A DNA stretch of 12,623 nt from Halocafeteria seosinensis. Lineage: Eukaryota > Sar > Bigyra > Bicosoecida. The notes under the pieces were generated by a model. It worked only from the letters and a program-made list of their open reading frames with translations, searched no databases and was not told where the DNA came from. Both the position numbers and the translations under genes were made by a program. Below, piece after piece: positions 1 through 7,321 of this stretch. Each line of letters opens with the position of its first letter. Within the stretch, counting starts at the first letter, position 1. Location of the stretch: assembly GCA_001687465.1 (NCBI GenBank), contig LVLI01000476.1, forward strand, positions 1 through 12,623, written 5' to 3'.

Positions 1-1170
1 CCACGAATGGTCCTTCCCGACTCCGGGAACGGTGATACACTGCACCTTTACATGAGGCTCTATAACTTGACAACCAGCAGCGGTATACTCAACATGCTCC
101 CCGTACCACACATCAATGCCGATCTGACCTTCCTCGCCAATCCCCGGCCCAAAGTTTTCTCCATGAACGAAGACCAATTCGTTACCTTCCGTGCTCAAGT
201 CCTTTGGGGGTCGATCCACAATATCGAGCACGCTATCGAGAACAGGTTCATCATAGGACACAGCCTGGCTCCTGGGACTTGGAGGTGACACTTGGCTAGC
301 AATAGTGACTTCAAAATCAAAAAGTGCCCCTAACCCTTCTGGAAGATTGCACAGTAGGAACGTGTGATTCTGAAGCGTACAATCAGGGCTCCATTCGATC
401 CAACCATTTTTCATCTTGGCAGAAATTAAATCCGCAAAAGGTCCAAAATTAGTTCCTTGTAACCAGAATGCATTTGCTTGACCAGTCGTCGGTAGAGAGT
501 TAGTCAACCTAATCACTGAGTCCACACTCGGTAACGCGTAAGCAATTTGGTTTGAGTTGAACCAATTGGAGCTGCTCTGCCAGACCATGTTAACGGCACC
601 GGTGATAACCTGAAATTGCAAATTGGCTCCTGCGCCCTCCGTTGTCTTGCACTCAATTTCTATGTCATCTGTCACCACCACACATTCTAGCGCAGTGAGA
701 ACACCAACGCGAGGGTCATCTTTACTCTTATACTTTACTTTGACAGGATTGGGTATCGAATTCGTCTGGCCAGACCGCAACTGCGTTGGCCCGAACCCTG
801 CTCCTCTAATCAAGAACGATTCACCGCCGATCGTCAAAGCGTCACTAGGCCATTGTGCGATACTACCAAGCGTTGGTGTCTCAAAGTATGTCGTCACTGG
901 CGCACGACGAGAATCTTCATCCACATGCAATACCCAATTAAGGTTGGAACCAACACCGGGAGGGACGCTACACTCTATGGCCTCATTGTTCCAGTCATCG
1001 CCATTTTTCTCGCGGGTACACTCACTTCTAAGCACCATATGGCTACCAGGAGACGTAATCGTCGCATTCGTCATCGCACGTCTCCATATTGGACCAAGAT
1101 CAGTCCCAATGAAAGTTAACTTAGAGCCACCAGTCGTAGAGTGAGCCGAAAAGTTAAGCGACTGTATCTG
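1..1170 (-). other. TIG/IPT domains 1-3 and part of 4, copy 1
   Basis: After the last cadherin-like repeat, Ig-like TIG domains begin. Each carries a GG-x(3)-I-x-G-x-x-[FL]-G-P core and a later C-x(2)-P-x-G-x-G motif. The cores are TGGSKLTFIGTDLGP, IGGESFLIRGAGFGP, TGQANAFWLQGTNFGP and EGNELVFVHGENFGP. The window edge cuts the fourth domain. All twelve amino-acid differences from copy 2 seen in the overlap fall here or at the linker just before it (245-1182); none falls in the cadherin-like part. Confidence 0.8.
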
Positions 1171-1885
1171 TAGATCGTTCACGTTCTTTACAAGTAGGGT
1201 CACATTTGCATCATCCGTTAAACCACCAGCATCTTCAATACGGATACCGAATTCATGGAACCATATTCTCTCATAGTTTAAGTTTTTTCCAGCAGCAACT
1301 CGCAGTTCATTTCCCTTGAACTTCAGTAAATCAGGATAGTCGATCCAAGTAACACGAAGTGTCCATGTTGGATCCAGATGCCTGTCCTGAAAAGGAAAGG
1401 TTTCCAGGGTTGCCAAAACGGACTCCGTACTCACGCTCTCCAGTGCTGATATCTCGTACTGCGGGTGATCAAACATTGGCGGCGTATTCACAAATTCCAC
1501 GTCGATAGCAACATGAAGTTCATCATCACGTCCACCCTCGTCCATTACTAAAATGCTCAAATCGTAGGACGTTTCTTGAAAATAGTTCAAACTGGATGAT
1601 ACTGTCAAGTTCACCAGAGACACGTGGTCATTCCTCTCGTAGTCGGGACTGGAGATTGCAAAAGGCGGATCCCAATCTCCCGCATTATTTTCAATACTAA
1701 ACGAAAGGTTCCGACGACTTGAGAAGTCTTGGTCAAATGCTCTGATTTCGACGACCGCATAGCCGATATTAACATCTTCCTTAACACGCAACGAGAAGTC
1801 CCTGTCTTTATCCAAGAACCGAGGATATTCCGGTACATTCTCCACGCTTATGCTAAGTCTACCGGTGTGTTTTGCTGTCTTCGAA
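1..1885 (-). repeat. Direct repeat, left copy (within gene copy 1)
   Basis: Matches 10739-12623 at a constant offset of 10738 with no indels. I counted 28 substitutions by eye, about 98.5% identity. Both ends of the match are window edges, so the true repeat is at least 1885 bp and probably the whole gene plus spacer. Fifteen substitutions are silent third-position changes and thirteen change codons (twelve residues), which indicates real divergence under coding constraint and not random sequencing error. Confidence 0.97.
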
Positions 1886-4800
1886 AACGTATCGATACAG
1901 ATAATTTGGAGCTCGCCGGTACGTTCGTCGTTACGAGTGAGCTCTTCGTAGTCTAGCAAGCGAGGATCATCCACTGTAAGTTCCCCGGTGTCACGGTTGA
2001 AATCGAAAATGTCGTCGAAAATAACCGGTGTGGCTGATATCAATTGATACTGAACCCCTCGTCCATTCGGATCGATGCATTTTGGACGGAAGTCTTTATA
2101 TAGCCCATCGAAGTGCTCCTGAATCGTCGCCTTCACTTTATCACCATTCACGAACTGTTCGGGTTTCCTCCACTCCGGGGGAATAGGCGGATTGGTCACT
2201 TCAATGAAGTGCGTACCGTTGAGTTTTAAACCTTGACTATCCACAGCTTGTACTACGAAGTAATACCACGAACCCTCGTCAGCCTTCGTTAAATTCATCG
2301 TACTCCCGGGTGTCACTAGGAGACGACCATTTTCTTGCAAACGGACAGAAAATGGCGGTTCCGCTCCGTTGGAAATGTTGCGAGGGCCATCGACGAGAGC
2401 CACGTCTACAGGGTCATCAAAGTCTTCCGATGTCGCGTCCACAGAACCAAGAGTATCCCCTGGCTGGGAGAAAACATTGATGGCAAAACTCTGCTCCGCC
2501 GGTGTAAAATACGGAGGCTCTGGCACGTCCGAGACAGCCACTTCAACAGTAAAATCCGAGAAGATGCCATGAACAGTATCCACCGCGGTAAACTCGAGCG
2601 CCAATGCTGCCTTTCCCGTTTGCTCGTCGAATATCGCTTCATAATTAGGAACATAGCCTGTAGCTAACGAAATATTCCCTTCTTGTGTCAAGTTTAGCTT
2701 GTCATGTAAGGATTTCTGTACAAACTGATATTCGGAAACCTCAGAAGCGAACAACACATCCGTGCCAGATAAAGTATCGGGATCCCTTAATGCAATGGAG
2801 CCAAATGGCTCCCTGCTGCTACTGAGCTCTGCTACTTCAAAGTTATTTTCACCGTGATCCAGCTCTGGAGCCTCGGCAACGTCGACAACAAATACAGTAA
2901 AGATACCTTTCCAAGTGCCCGCAGGACTACCCGTGTCTTGTATGGATATCGGAATATCGACTTGCTGTACAGCTTCAAAGTCGAGTGCTTCGGTCAACGC
3001 CAGCTGCCCCCCAGTGCTTAAAGAAAACAACTGAGCGGTCTCGCTTATGTCTGACTGGAGGTCGAAGAACATTCTGTTACCTTCTCGGTCACAGAAAAAA
3101 GACGACAACTCGGCTATTTCAGCTTCGACGGCGTTTTCTTCCACATGGAGCTTTTCACTAGGAGGGAAGAATCGCGGACTCTCGCTTACCAATTCAATGG
3201 AGAGGCGCACCGTTGTTGGCTCTGAGACGGTCGGTCCCGGCATGTTGTCAGTTCGGTCGATGACCTCGGCTGTGACAGTAATATCAATCCACAGATCATG
3301 TTCAGTACAGTTTCCGCAATACGGGTCCTTGCATAAAAGAAACGCAAACGAGTTACTCTCCGATGTTATACTACCGTCATTGGAGACGGAGATCCGTTGA
3401 TCCGTCTCACCCAAATTATTCACTGCCTTCGTCATGTGAAATGCAAACTCATTTCCATGATTATCCTCAGCCTCTAACTGTCCTACCTTCCCCTTTTTCT
3501 TGATAGATTCCTTGAAAGACAATTCTGAACTAGTTACCTCGGGTGCCTCTCGCAACTGGTGAATTTGCAACTCTAAGAGGGCTTCTACCGGATCTGCATC
3601 TAGGTCAGTGTATTCTACTCGAACGAAACGGGCCATTTCCAAAGGACGATCGTAGGACAAATACCGAGGGTCCTTCACTGTTAGAGTTCCATTCGACGTT
3701 AAACGGAAAGCACTACAATAGTTTTCCGTCTCCCGGCAAGTCGCTAGACGGGTGAACACTTGATCCCCATCAGGATCCGTGACAAAGTCTGGGTGCACAA
3801 TAGTCGTTATATTAATAGCTTCCGGATCGCGAAGCGTAACCACATTGGTGCCTGGATCCGATCTTTCTACAATGGACAGAACAGGCGGACCCGCGGATAC
3901 ACTCGGAGGCCGGTTCGGTTGTATCACGTCTAAATGAACTTCTTGAATGATTTCGCCGGGGTTATCCGGAGCATTATCGCTAACAAGAATGAAGATGGAA
4001 AACATTGTCTTGGGTGTTTCCAGGAGTAATATTGGATCGCTGACCTTCACCTGCCCAGTGCACGCCCCTACGGTAAACGGGTGATCAGTATTAACGTCTT
4101 TATCATCCCGATCTTTATCGGATAATGTGAAAGTTACTTCCTGGCCATCAGGATCGGTAAACATGCGAGAAAGCGGCTTGCCGATTGGAGAATCAAATGA
4201 AGCACCACGAAACACCTCTAATTCCACACGTTCAGTTATGGGTCCAAACTCGTCCTTTTTCTCCGGGGGAGAATTCACGAATTCCACTACCATAGAAAAC
4301 GAACATCTCTCACTGATTTCCGCAGGCTCATTTGCACCCGGATGGGATTGAACGACGGTAACGGTCACCTGAACATCGTACCTACCACAATCAGCAAAAC
4401 GAAGAGTAGAGTCAGTTCCAACTCTCAGTTTCCCATCCCGTTGTTGGATACCTTCGAACTTATTGCCTTCGTCGATGAGAGTACGCATGGTAACAGGAGA
4501 GTCATCTGTTACATTCTTTTCGCATTTTCCTCCCTCGAGTGTTCGTCCATTCTGAACAATGGACGATACCCAATAATTCATATGATCATATTCCACCCTT
4601 ACATCCGCTGACACCCTCTCCCCTATAAGCATGGGCGCAGACTCCGCATCTACTTCGCGGACATACATCGTATCTCGGGTGCGAAAGTGTTTACAATAGG
4701 CATCGTTCCACACAATCTTTTTGAACCGCTGCCCACCTATACATGTAAACTCTTGGGGACAAGGGTGGCAGCCAGTTCGAGTTGACTTACTCCCATGTCT

Positions 4801-6198
4801 GGGGGTCGTGTAACCATCTGGACAATCTTTTTGAAATCCACCCTGGCAATAATGTAGTGGGTTTCCTTCAGGAGAGCATACCTGTTCACGTGATGATATG
4901 CTTCCCTTTGGACATTGGTAGCCATTCTCGCAAGTCCCGGCACAATTCTCAGACGTCAGACCACGTTCATCTGCGTACCGTCCCGCGGGGCACTTAAACT
5001 TGTCAGAATCTTGACAGTAGTGACCAAGGGGGCAAATATGAACCCATTTCTGATTTGGCACTTCCCCTGTTGCATACTGGCCCTCATCTACGGTTTTCGG
5101 TTTATCACTTCCACGGGGACAGTAGAGGTCCTTGTCGTTACCACAGTCTTCCCATTCACCCTGGCCGGTACCTGCAGGGCATATAAACCCTGGAGGACAC
5201 CAGTCTGCACAATCGGGATGTGTAGCACCTTCGCGTCCGTAGCGGCCGGCGTCACATTTGTTTTCGGCAACTTTGGTTGTTAAGCCTGTTTCCTGTGACC
5301 ACCGCCCGGCTTTCACACCACCTTGGCATCTCCAATCGTCAGAACCCCGCATTTTGGAATATCGACCCTGAGGGCAAGGAATTTCTCTCCTTCCACCAGG
5401 ATTCGCATAGTGGCCTGGATCAGCTTCGATGCAGGAAGCCGCTTTGTCGTCCGGCTGGTAATACCCACCGGGACAACGATGGCACCACTGCTGGCCACGG
5501 TCAGGTTGATACCAACCAGCATTGCAAGTATGACATGACGTTAGGCCCTTCCTACCTGCATTGCGTCCAATATCACACTTCTTGCAACTACTTTGCTTCG
5601 GTTGGTTCCCGTACTGGCCGACAGAACACCGCTTGCAGCTCGTGGATTCTTCTTTGGCGTAAAATCCCTCCTGACATGCGTCACACACCGACTGACCGTA
5701 GCTCCATTCAGAGTAACCTGCTGGGCACGGTTTGCAGCTACTTTCAGGTCGATTGTTTTGGTATCGACCTGGAGGACATTTATCACAAGAAGTCGCCCCT
5801 TTGTTGGAGACTCTGCCTCGCTGGCACATTTTGCACTCGGATTTCTCAGTCTTAGGTTGATATTTACCGGCGGCGCAGTCTTCGCAACTAGTAGCCTGGG
5901 TAAACGTGCGAGTCCCGCCTGTCTTGTCATTGAATTTCCCTTTCTGGGGACAACCGCAAGCATACACGGTCAGTTCCCAACACAGAGGAATTAAACACAA
6001 CAGCAAACATACCGGACACTTGCAGCACTGGCCGCTACTATCTTTGTAGTTTCCGATGAAGCAGTAAGATTCTTCGTTGTATGTAAATGGAGATGAGCAG
6101 TCCGTGGCCTGCACCATACGCGGCACCTCAAGAATTCCACTCAATACCAAGGCCACGGTGAAAAGGATCAGCCGTGCTCCTGGAGTGCACGCTCCCAT
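1..6198 (-). CDS. Giant secreted ephrin-receptor-like / cadherin-like / TIG protein, copy 1 (3' end outside window)
   Basis: Read on the minus strand, an ATG at 6196-6198 (G at -3 and G at +4) opens a 62-codon exon. A 69-nt intron (5944-6012) follows, and then one uninterrupted frame runs to the left edge, giving about 2043 residues without a stop. Order of parts: signal peptide (residues 1-31), Cys-rich repeats of the ephrin-receptor-like/GCC2-GCC3 type (about 34-485), about ten cadherin-like repeats (about 490-1652), then TIG/IPT domains 1-3 and part of 4 (about 1655-2043). It is likely a secreted or cell-surface adhesion or matrix protein; that role is inferred from domain types, since no enzyme motif is visible. 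The overlap with copy 2 predicts about 1140 further residues, nearly all TIG domains. The nearest gene is its own near-identical paralogue upstream. The exact family name is not recognised. Confidence 0.85.
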   Translation of the reverse strand, partial: MGACTPGARLILFTVALVLSGILEVPRMVQATDCSSPFTYNEESYCFIGNYKDSSGQCCKCPVCLLLCLIPLCWELTVYACGCPQKGKFNDKTGGTRTFTQATSCEDCAAGKYQPKTEKSECKMCQRGRVSNKGATSCDKCPPGRYQNNRPESSCKPCPAGYSEWSYGQSVCDACQEGFYAKEESTSCKRCSVGQYGNQPKQSSCKKCDIGRNAGRKGLTSCHTCNAGWYQPDRGQQWCHRCPGGYYQPDDKAASCIEADPGHYANPGGRREIPCPQGRYSKMRGSDDWRCQGGVKAGRWSQETGLTTKVAENKCDAGRYGREGATHPDCADWCPPGFICPAGTGQGEWEDCGNDKDLYCPRGSDKPKTVDEGQYATGEVPNQKWVHICPLGHYCQDSDKFKCPAGRYADERGLTSENCAGTCENGYQCPKGSISSREQVCSPEGNPLHYCQGGFQKDCPDGYTTPRHGSKSTRTGCHPCPQEFTCIGGQRFKKIVWNDAYCKHFRTRDTMYVREVDAESAPMLIGERVSADVRVEYDHMNYWVSSIVQNGRTLEGGKCEKNVTDDSPVTMRTLIDEGNKFEGIQQRDGKLRVGTDSTLRFADCGRYDVQVTVTVVQSHPGANEPAEISERCSFSMVVEFVNSPPEKKDEFGPITERVELEVFRGASFDSPIGKPLSRMFTDPDGQEVTFTLSDKDRDDKDVNTDHPFTVGACTGQVKVSDPILLLETPKTMFSIFILVSDNAPDNPGEIIQEVHLDVIQPNRPPSVSAGPPVLSIVERSDPGTNVVTLRDPEAINITTIVHPDFVTDPDGDQVFTRLATCRETENYCSAFRLTSNGTLTVKDPRYLSYDRPLEMARFVRVEYTDLDADPVEALLELQIHQLREAPEVTSSELSFKESIKKKGKVGQLEAEDNHGNEFAFHMTKAVNNLGETDQRISVSNDGSITSESNSFAFLLCKDPYCGNCTEHDLWIDITVTAEVIDRTDNMPGPTVSEPTTVRLSIELVSESPRFFPPSEKLHVEENAVEAEIAELSSFFCDREGNRMFFDLQSDISETAQLFSLSTGGQLALTEALDFEAVQQVDIPISIQDTGSPAGTWKGIFTVFVVDVAEAPELDHGENNFEVAELSSSREPFGSIALRDPDTLSGTDVLFASEVSEYQFVQKSLHDKLNLTQEGNISLATGYVPNYEAIFDEQTGKAALALEFTAVDTVHGIFSDFTVEVAVSDVPEPPYFTPAEQSFAINVFSQPGDTLGSVDATSEDFDDPVDVALVDGPRNISNGAEPPFSVRLQENGRLLVTPGSTMNLTKADEGSWYYFVVQAVDSQGLKLNGTHFIEVTNPPIPPEWRKPEQFVNGDKVKATIQEHFDGLYKDFRPKCIDPNGRGVQYQLISATPVIFDDIFDFNRDTGELTVDDPRLLDYEELTRNDERTGELQIICIDTFSKTAKHTGRLSISVENVPEYPRFLDKDRDFSLRVKEDVNIGYAVVEIRAFDQDFSSRRNLSFSIENNAGDWDPPFAISSPDYERNDHVSLVNLTVSSSLNYFQETSYDLSILVMDEGGRDDELHVAIDVEFVNTPPMFDHPQYEISALESVSTESVLATLETFPFQDRHLDPTWTLRVTWIDYPDLLKFKGNELRVAAGKNLNYERIWFHEFGIRIEDAGGLTDDANVTLLVKNVNDLQIQSLNFSAHSTTGGSKLTFIGTDLGPIWRRAMTNATITSPGSHMVLRSECTREKNGDDWNNEAIECSVPPGVGSNLNWVLHVDEDSRRAPVTTYFETPTLGSIAQWPSDALTIGGESFLIRGAGFGPTQLRSGQTNSIPNPVKVKYKSKDDPRVGVLTALECVVVTDDIEIECKTTEGAGANLQFQVITGAVNMVWQSSSNWFNSNQIAYALPSVDSVIRLTNSLPTTGQANAFWLQGTNFGPFADLISAKMKNGWIEWSPDCTLQNHTFLLCNLPEGLGALFDFEVTIASQVSPPSPRSQAVSYDEPVLDSVLDIVDRPPKDLSTEGNELVFVHGENFGPGIGEEGQIGIDVWYGEHVEYTAAGCQVIEPHVKVQCITVPGVGKDHSW
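1170..4680 (-). other. Array of about ten cadherin-like repeats, copy 1
   Basis: Residues about 490-1652. Repeats of 100-125 residues end in degenerate versions of the cadherin linker: VEFVNSPP, VIQPNRPPSV, LREAPEV, VSESPRFF, VAEAPEL, SDVPEPPYF, VTNPPIPPEW, VENVPEYPRF, VEFVNTPPMF and VKNVNDLQI. Acidic motifs that suit calcium binding appear (TDPDGQ, TDPDGDQV, CDREGN), as do strand motifs such as DRDTGELTV and SNGTLTV followed by DPRYLSYD or DPRLLDYE. The classical DxNDNxP linker is nowhere complete, so calcium binding may be partial. Several N-x-[ST] sequons fit an extracellular, glycosylated rod. The first unit (about 490-620) is the weakest match. Confidence 0.7.
4680..6099 (-). other. Cys-rich ephrin-receptor-like (GCC2/GCC3-type) repeat region
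   Basis: Residues about 34-485 of copy 1, interrupted by the intron. Units of 40-55 residues follow the pattern S-C-x-x-C-x-x-G-x-[FY]. Examples are SCEDCAAGKYQ, SCDKCPPGRYQ, SCKPCPAGYSE, VCDACQEGFYA, SCKRCSVGQYG, SCKKCDIGRNA, SCHTCNAGWYQ and WCHRCPGGYYQ. The later units diverge (CPPGFICPAG, CPLGHYCQD, CPAGRYADERG, CENGYQCPKG, CPQEFTCIGG) and resemble the spaced GCC2/GCC3 repeats of large protist surface proteins. Paired cysteines suggest a disulphide-linked stalk. No ligand can be inferred. Confidence 0.8.
5944..6012 (-). other. Spliceosomal intron, 69 nt, phase 0, in frame
   Basis: The minus-strand sequence begins GTATGT and ends TCCCCAG. A branch-site-like CTGAC lies at 5969-5973, with its A 26 nt from the intron end. 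Splicing joins CKCP to KGKF and restores the C-x-x-C-P-x-G-x-[FY] pattern repeated throughout the downstream Cys-rich region. The intron is 23 codons long with no in-frame stop, so an unspliced transcript would still be translated. The inserted segment would start VCLLLCLIPLCW, strongly hydrophobic and unlike the flanking repeats. This is the only intron needed in the visible coding sequence. Confidence 0.8.
6106..6198 (-). other. Signal peptide of copy 1
   Basis: The first 31 residues have the classic form: a short n-region with Arg9, a hydrophobic core LILFTVALVLSGIL (residues 10-23), and a VQA motif (29-31) before TDC, which suits signal peptidase cleavage after Ala31. The first cysteines of the mature protein follow at once, as expected for a disulphide-rich ectodomain entering the ER. 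This also supports the ATG at 6198 as the true start. Confidence 0.85.
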
Positions 6199-6230
6199 TT
6201 CGCGTCACCTGCATGGAATTCACACCTCAT
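6128..6230 (-). promoter_or_regulatory. Two out-of-frame upstream ORFs overlapping the copy 1 start
   Basis: ATG at 6228-6230 opens a 20-codon ORF ending in TGA at 6168-6170. ATG at 6212-6214 opens a 28-codon ORF ending in TGA at 6128-6130. Both are in frames other than the main one and both overlap the main ATG at 6196-6198, so they would lower translation if present in the mRNA. A possible leader intron, GT at 6259 to AG at 6209 (51 nt), would remove both upstream ATGs; it is only a candidate. Confidence 0.35.
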
Positions 6231-6377
6231 AGTGATTAATATTCGGATCTTCCAAATACCTCAATCTCTTCACCGTTCGAAAGGAAGCCTTCAGAATGCC
6301 TGTTTCGGGCAGGAATTGAAGCTAATTCGGCTGCGGTCGGTGCCGTCTCGTCTCGTTTTTGTCCCCCTACAGCGTCC

Positions 6378-6473
6378 CTTATACACGCGCCGTGGAACCT
6401 CCATCAACCAATGGGCCATGATGGCCAAGAACCGGGAAAGTTTGCTTTACTTACACTCTGTTCGTTTGATTGG
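6378..6473 (-). promoter_or_regulatory. Candidate core promoter of copy 1 (TATA-like plus CCAAT boxes)
   Basis: On the minus strand TATAAG lies at 6378-6383 within GTATAAGGG, about 180 nt before the ATG. A CCAAT box in the gene's orientation lies at 6469-6473 (GCCAATC), about 86 nt upstream of the TATA-like box, a typical distance. A second CCAAT in the opposite orientation lies at 6408-6412. Transcription would then start near 6350 and leave a leader of about 150 nt. This is inferred from motif spacing only. Confidence 0.45.
6414..6426. repeat. Palindrome GGCCATGATGGCC between the CCAAT boxes
   Basis: Six-base arms (GGCCAT/ATGGCC) around a central G, placed directly beside the reverse CCAAT at 6408-6412 and between the two CCAAT boxes of the candidate promoter. 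It has the symmetry of a dimeric transcription-factor site. No specific factor can be named. Confidence 0.35.
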
Positions 6474-6534
6474 CTAGATGAAACTGTGTTGCTTGTTATC
6501 CCAGGTGCTCACGCCAAAGAATGGGAACTAGCAT

Positions 6535-6563
6535 AGAAGGGTTCCCCAACGAACTTCCCTTCT
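6535..6563. repeat. Short inverted repeat AGAAGGG...CCCTTCT
   Basis: Seven-base arms separated by 15 bases, with a nested GTTC/GAAC pair inside. It lies upstream of the candidate CCAAT box of copy 1. A weak stem-loop or chance occurrence; no function can be assigned. Confidence 0.25.
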
Positions 6564-6741
6564 TTCTTCGCACCCGGAGAAATGTAGACAAAAAACGCTT
6601 GCACTTACTCCGGAGACAATGTTAGTAGAGAAATGGACTACAACAAACCACATGGATACGAAGAGACTGCTCATATTAGAGAAAGAAAACAATGCCATGG
6701 AGGTAGGTAGCACTTGCTCGTGTTGCGACCTGGAAAGAGAC

Positions 6742-6757
6742 GATTCGCAGACGAATC
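6742..6757. repeat. Short inverted repeat GATTCG-CAGA-CGAATC
   Basis: Perfect six-base arms with a four-base spacer in the middle of the intergenic spacer. Inverted repeats of this size are expected by chance in a kilobase; it is listed because this part of the spacer holds little else. Confidence 0.2.
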
Positions 6758-7091
6758 ATGACCGAGAAAAGACGATCCCCTCGTCGTTTCCGCAACAGAA
6801 AGGCGAATCTCTTTTGCCTGACTGAAGAGTGCGAGTCCAACACAGCCAGTAGAGAAGTCACAATTTTTCATTGTTACGAGTGCTCTGCTCTGGCTTACAA
6901 GCATCAGACACAGAAGATAGATTTAGCAAAAATGAGTAACCTTCAGCTGACTATCAAGTACCAAGTTGAAAGAAATAAGGTGTGACATTTTGAGTATTCC
7001 ATGCTCTAGGAAGAATGCGATCAATCCATTAACGAAACGATTGGAACGAGCGCAGTTAGAAAGCTCCTCAAATTATGATGAGTTTTGACCG

Positions 7092-7097
7092 TTTATT
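7092..7097 (-). terminator. Candidate polyadenylation signal of copy 2
   Basis: An AATAAA hexamer on the minus strand, in the context GTAATAAACGG, lies about 225 nt beyond the TAA stop of copy 2. It is the only AATAAA I noticed in the 3' flank. Many algae do not depend strictly on this hexamer, so the call is tentative. Confidence 0.35.
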
Positions 7098-7108
7098 ACG
7101 ATTATGCT

Positions 7109-7123
7109 TCCCCGATTCGGGGA
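7109..7123. repeat. GC-rich palindrome TCCCCGATTCGGGGA
   Basis: A perfect inverted repeat: seven-base arms (TCCCCGA/TCGGGGA) around a single central T. As RNA it could form a six-pair stem with a three-base loop. It lies 12 nt upstream of the minus-strand AATAAA in the presumed 3' UTR of copy 2. It could be a 3'-end RNA hairpin or a protein-binding DNA palindrome. Confidence 0.5.
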
Positions 7124-7321
7124 GTGGTTTATACGTCATACTCTAGCGCAGCACGTACACCAGAATACACTTATAGAATGATGCAAGTACCCAACACTGA
7201 AGGACTGCTCCCATTCATTTCTTCGTCATGCTCTTTTTCCTAACCTCGGTGCTAGGTAGATAAGCTCCCTGTTAAGTAACAAAGTGTTACAAAGATGGAG
7301 TACACGAACAGATTCAAAGCT

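Larger units (their letters stand above)
6199..7321. other. Spacer between the two tandem genes
   Basis: 1123 bp with no recognisable gene, RNA or transposon. The right side (about 7321-7090) is the 3' flank of copy 2; the left side (about 6475-6199) is the promoter and leader of copy 1. Short plus-strand ORFs occur (6232-6477, 6619-6825, 6758-6985), but none encodes a recognisable domain. The middle, about 6480-7080, holds only small inverted repeats. If the duplication unit is 10738 bp, one spacer of this kind should separate each gene copy. Confidence 0.7.

Noticed and set aside
623-1144. A 173-residue plus-strand ORF kept open in both copies (again at 11361-11882)
   Set aside because: With 98.5% identity an antisense ORF stays open by default. 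The opposite strand encodes TIG domains with a silent-site bias, so this is no evidence of coding.
5277-5994. Plus-strand ORFs of 192 and 133 residues opposite the Cys-rich region
   Set aside because: They are antisense shadows of the minus-strand Cys repeats; the minus frame has the clear repeat pattern, signal peptide and splice signals.
6232-6477. An 81-residue plus-strand ORF
   Set aside because: It overlaps the promoter-like signals and leader of copy 1 and shows no recognisable protein features.
6619-6985. Small plus-strand gene in the spacer (ORFs 6619-6825 and 6758-6985, possibly joined by an intron at 6703-6750)
   Set aside because: No recognisable domain, no supporting promoter, and ORFs of 60-80 codons are expected by chance at this base composition.
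6199-7321. tRNA, rRNA or CRISPR-like structure in the spacer
   Set aside because: I saw no cloverleaf with a GGTTCGAATCC-type arm, no regularly spaced repeats and no rRNA-like sequence; the inverted repeats present are short and isolated.
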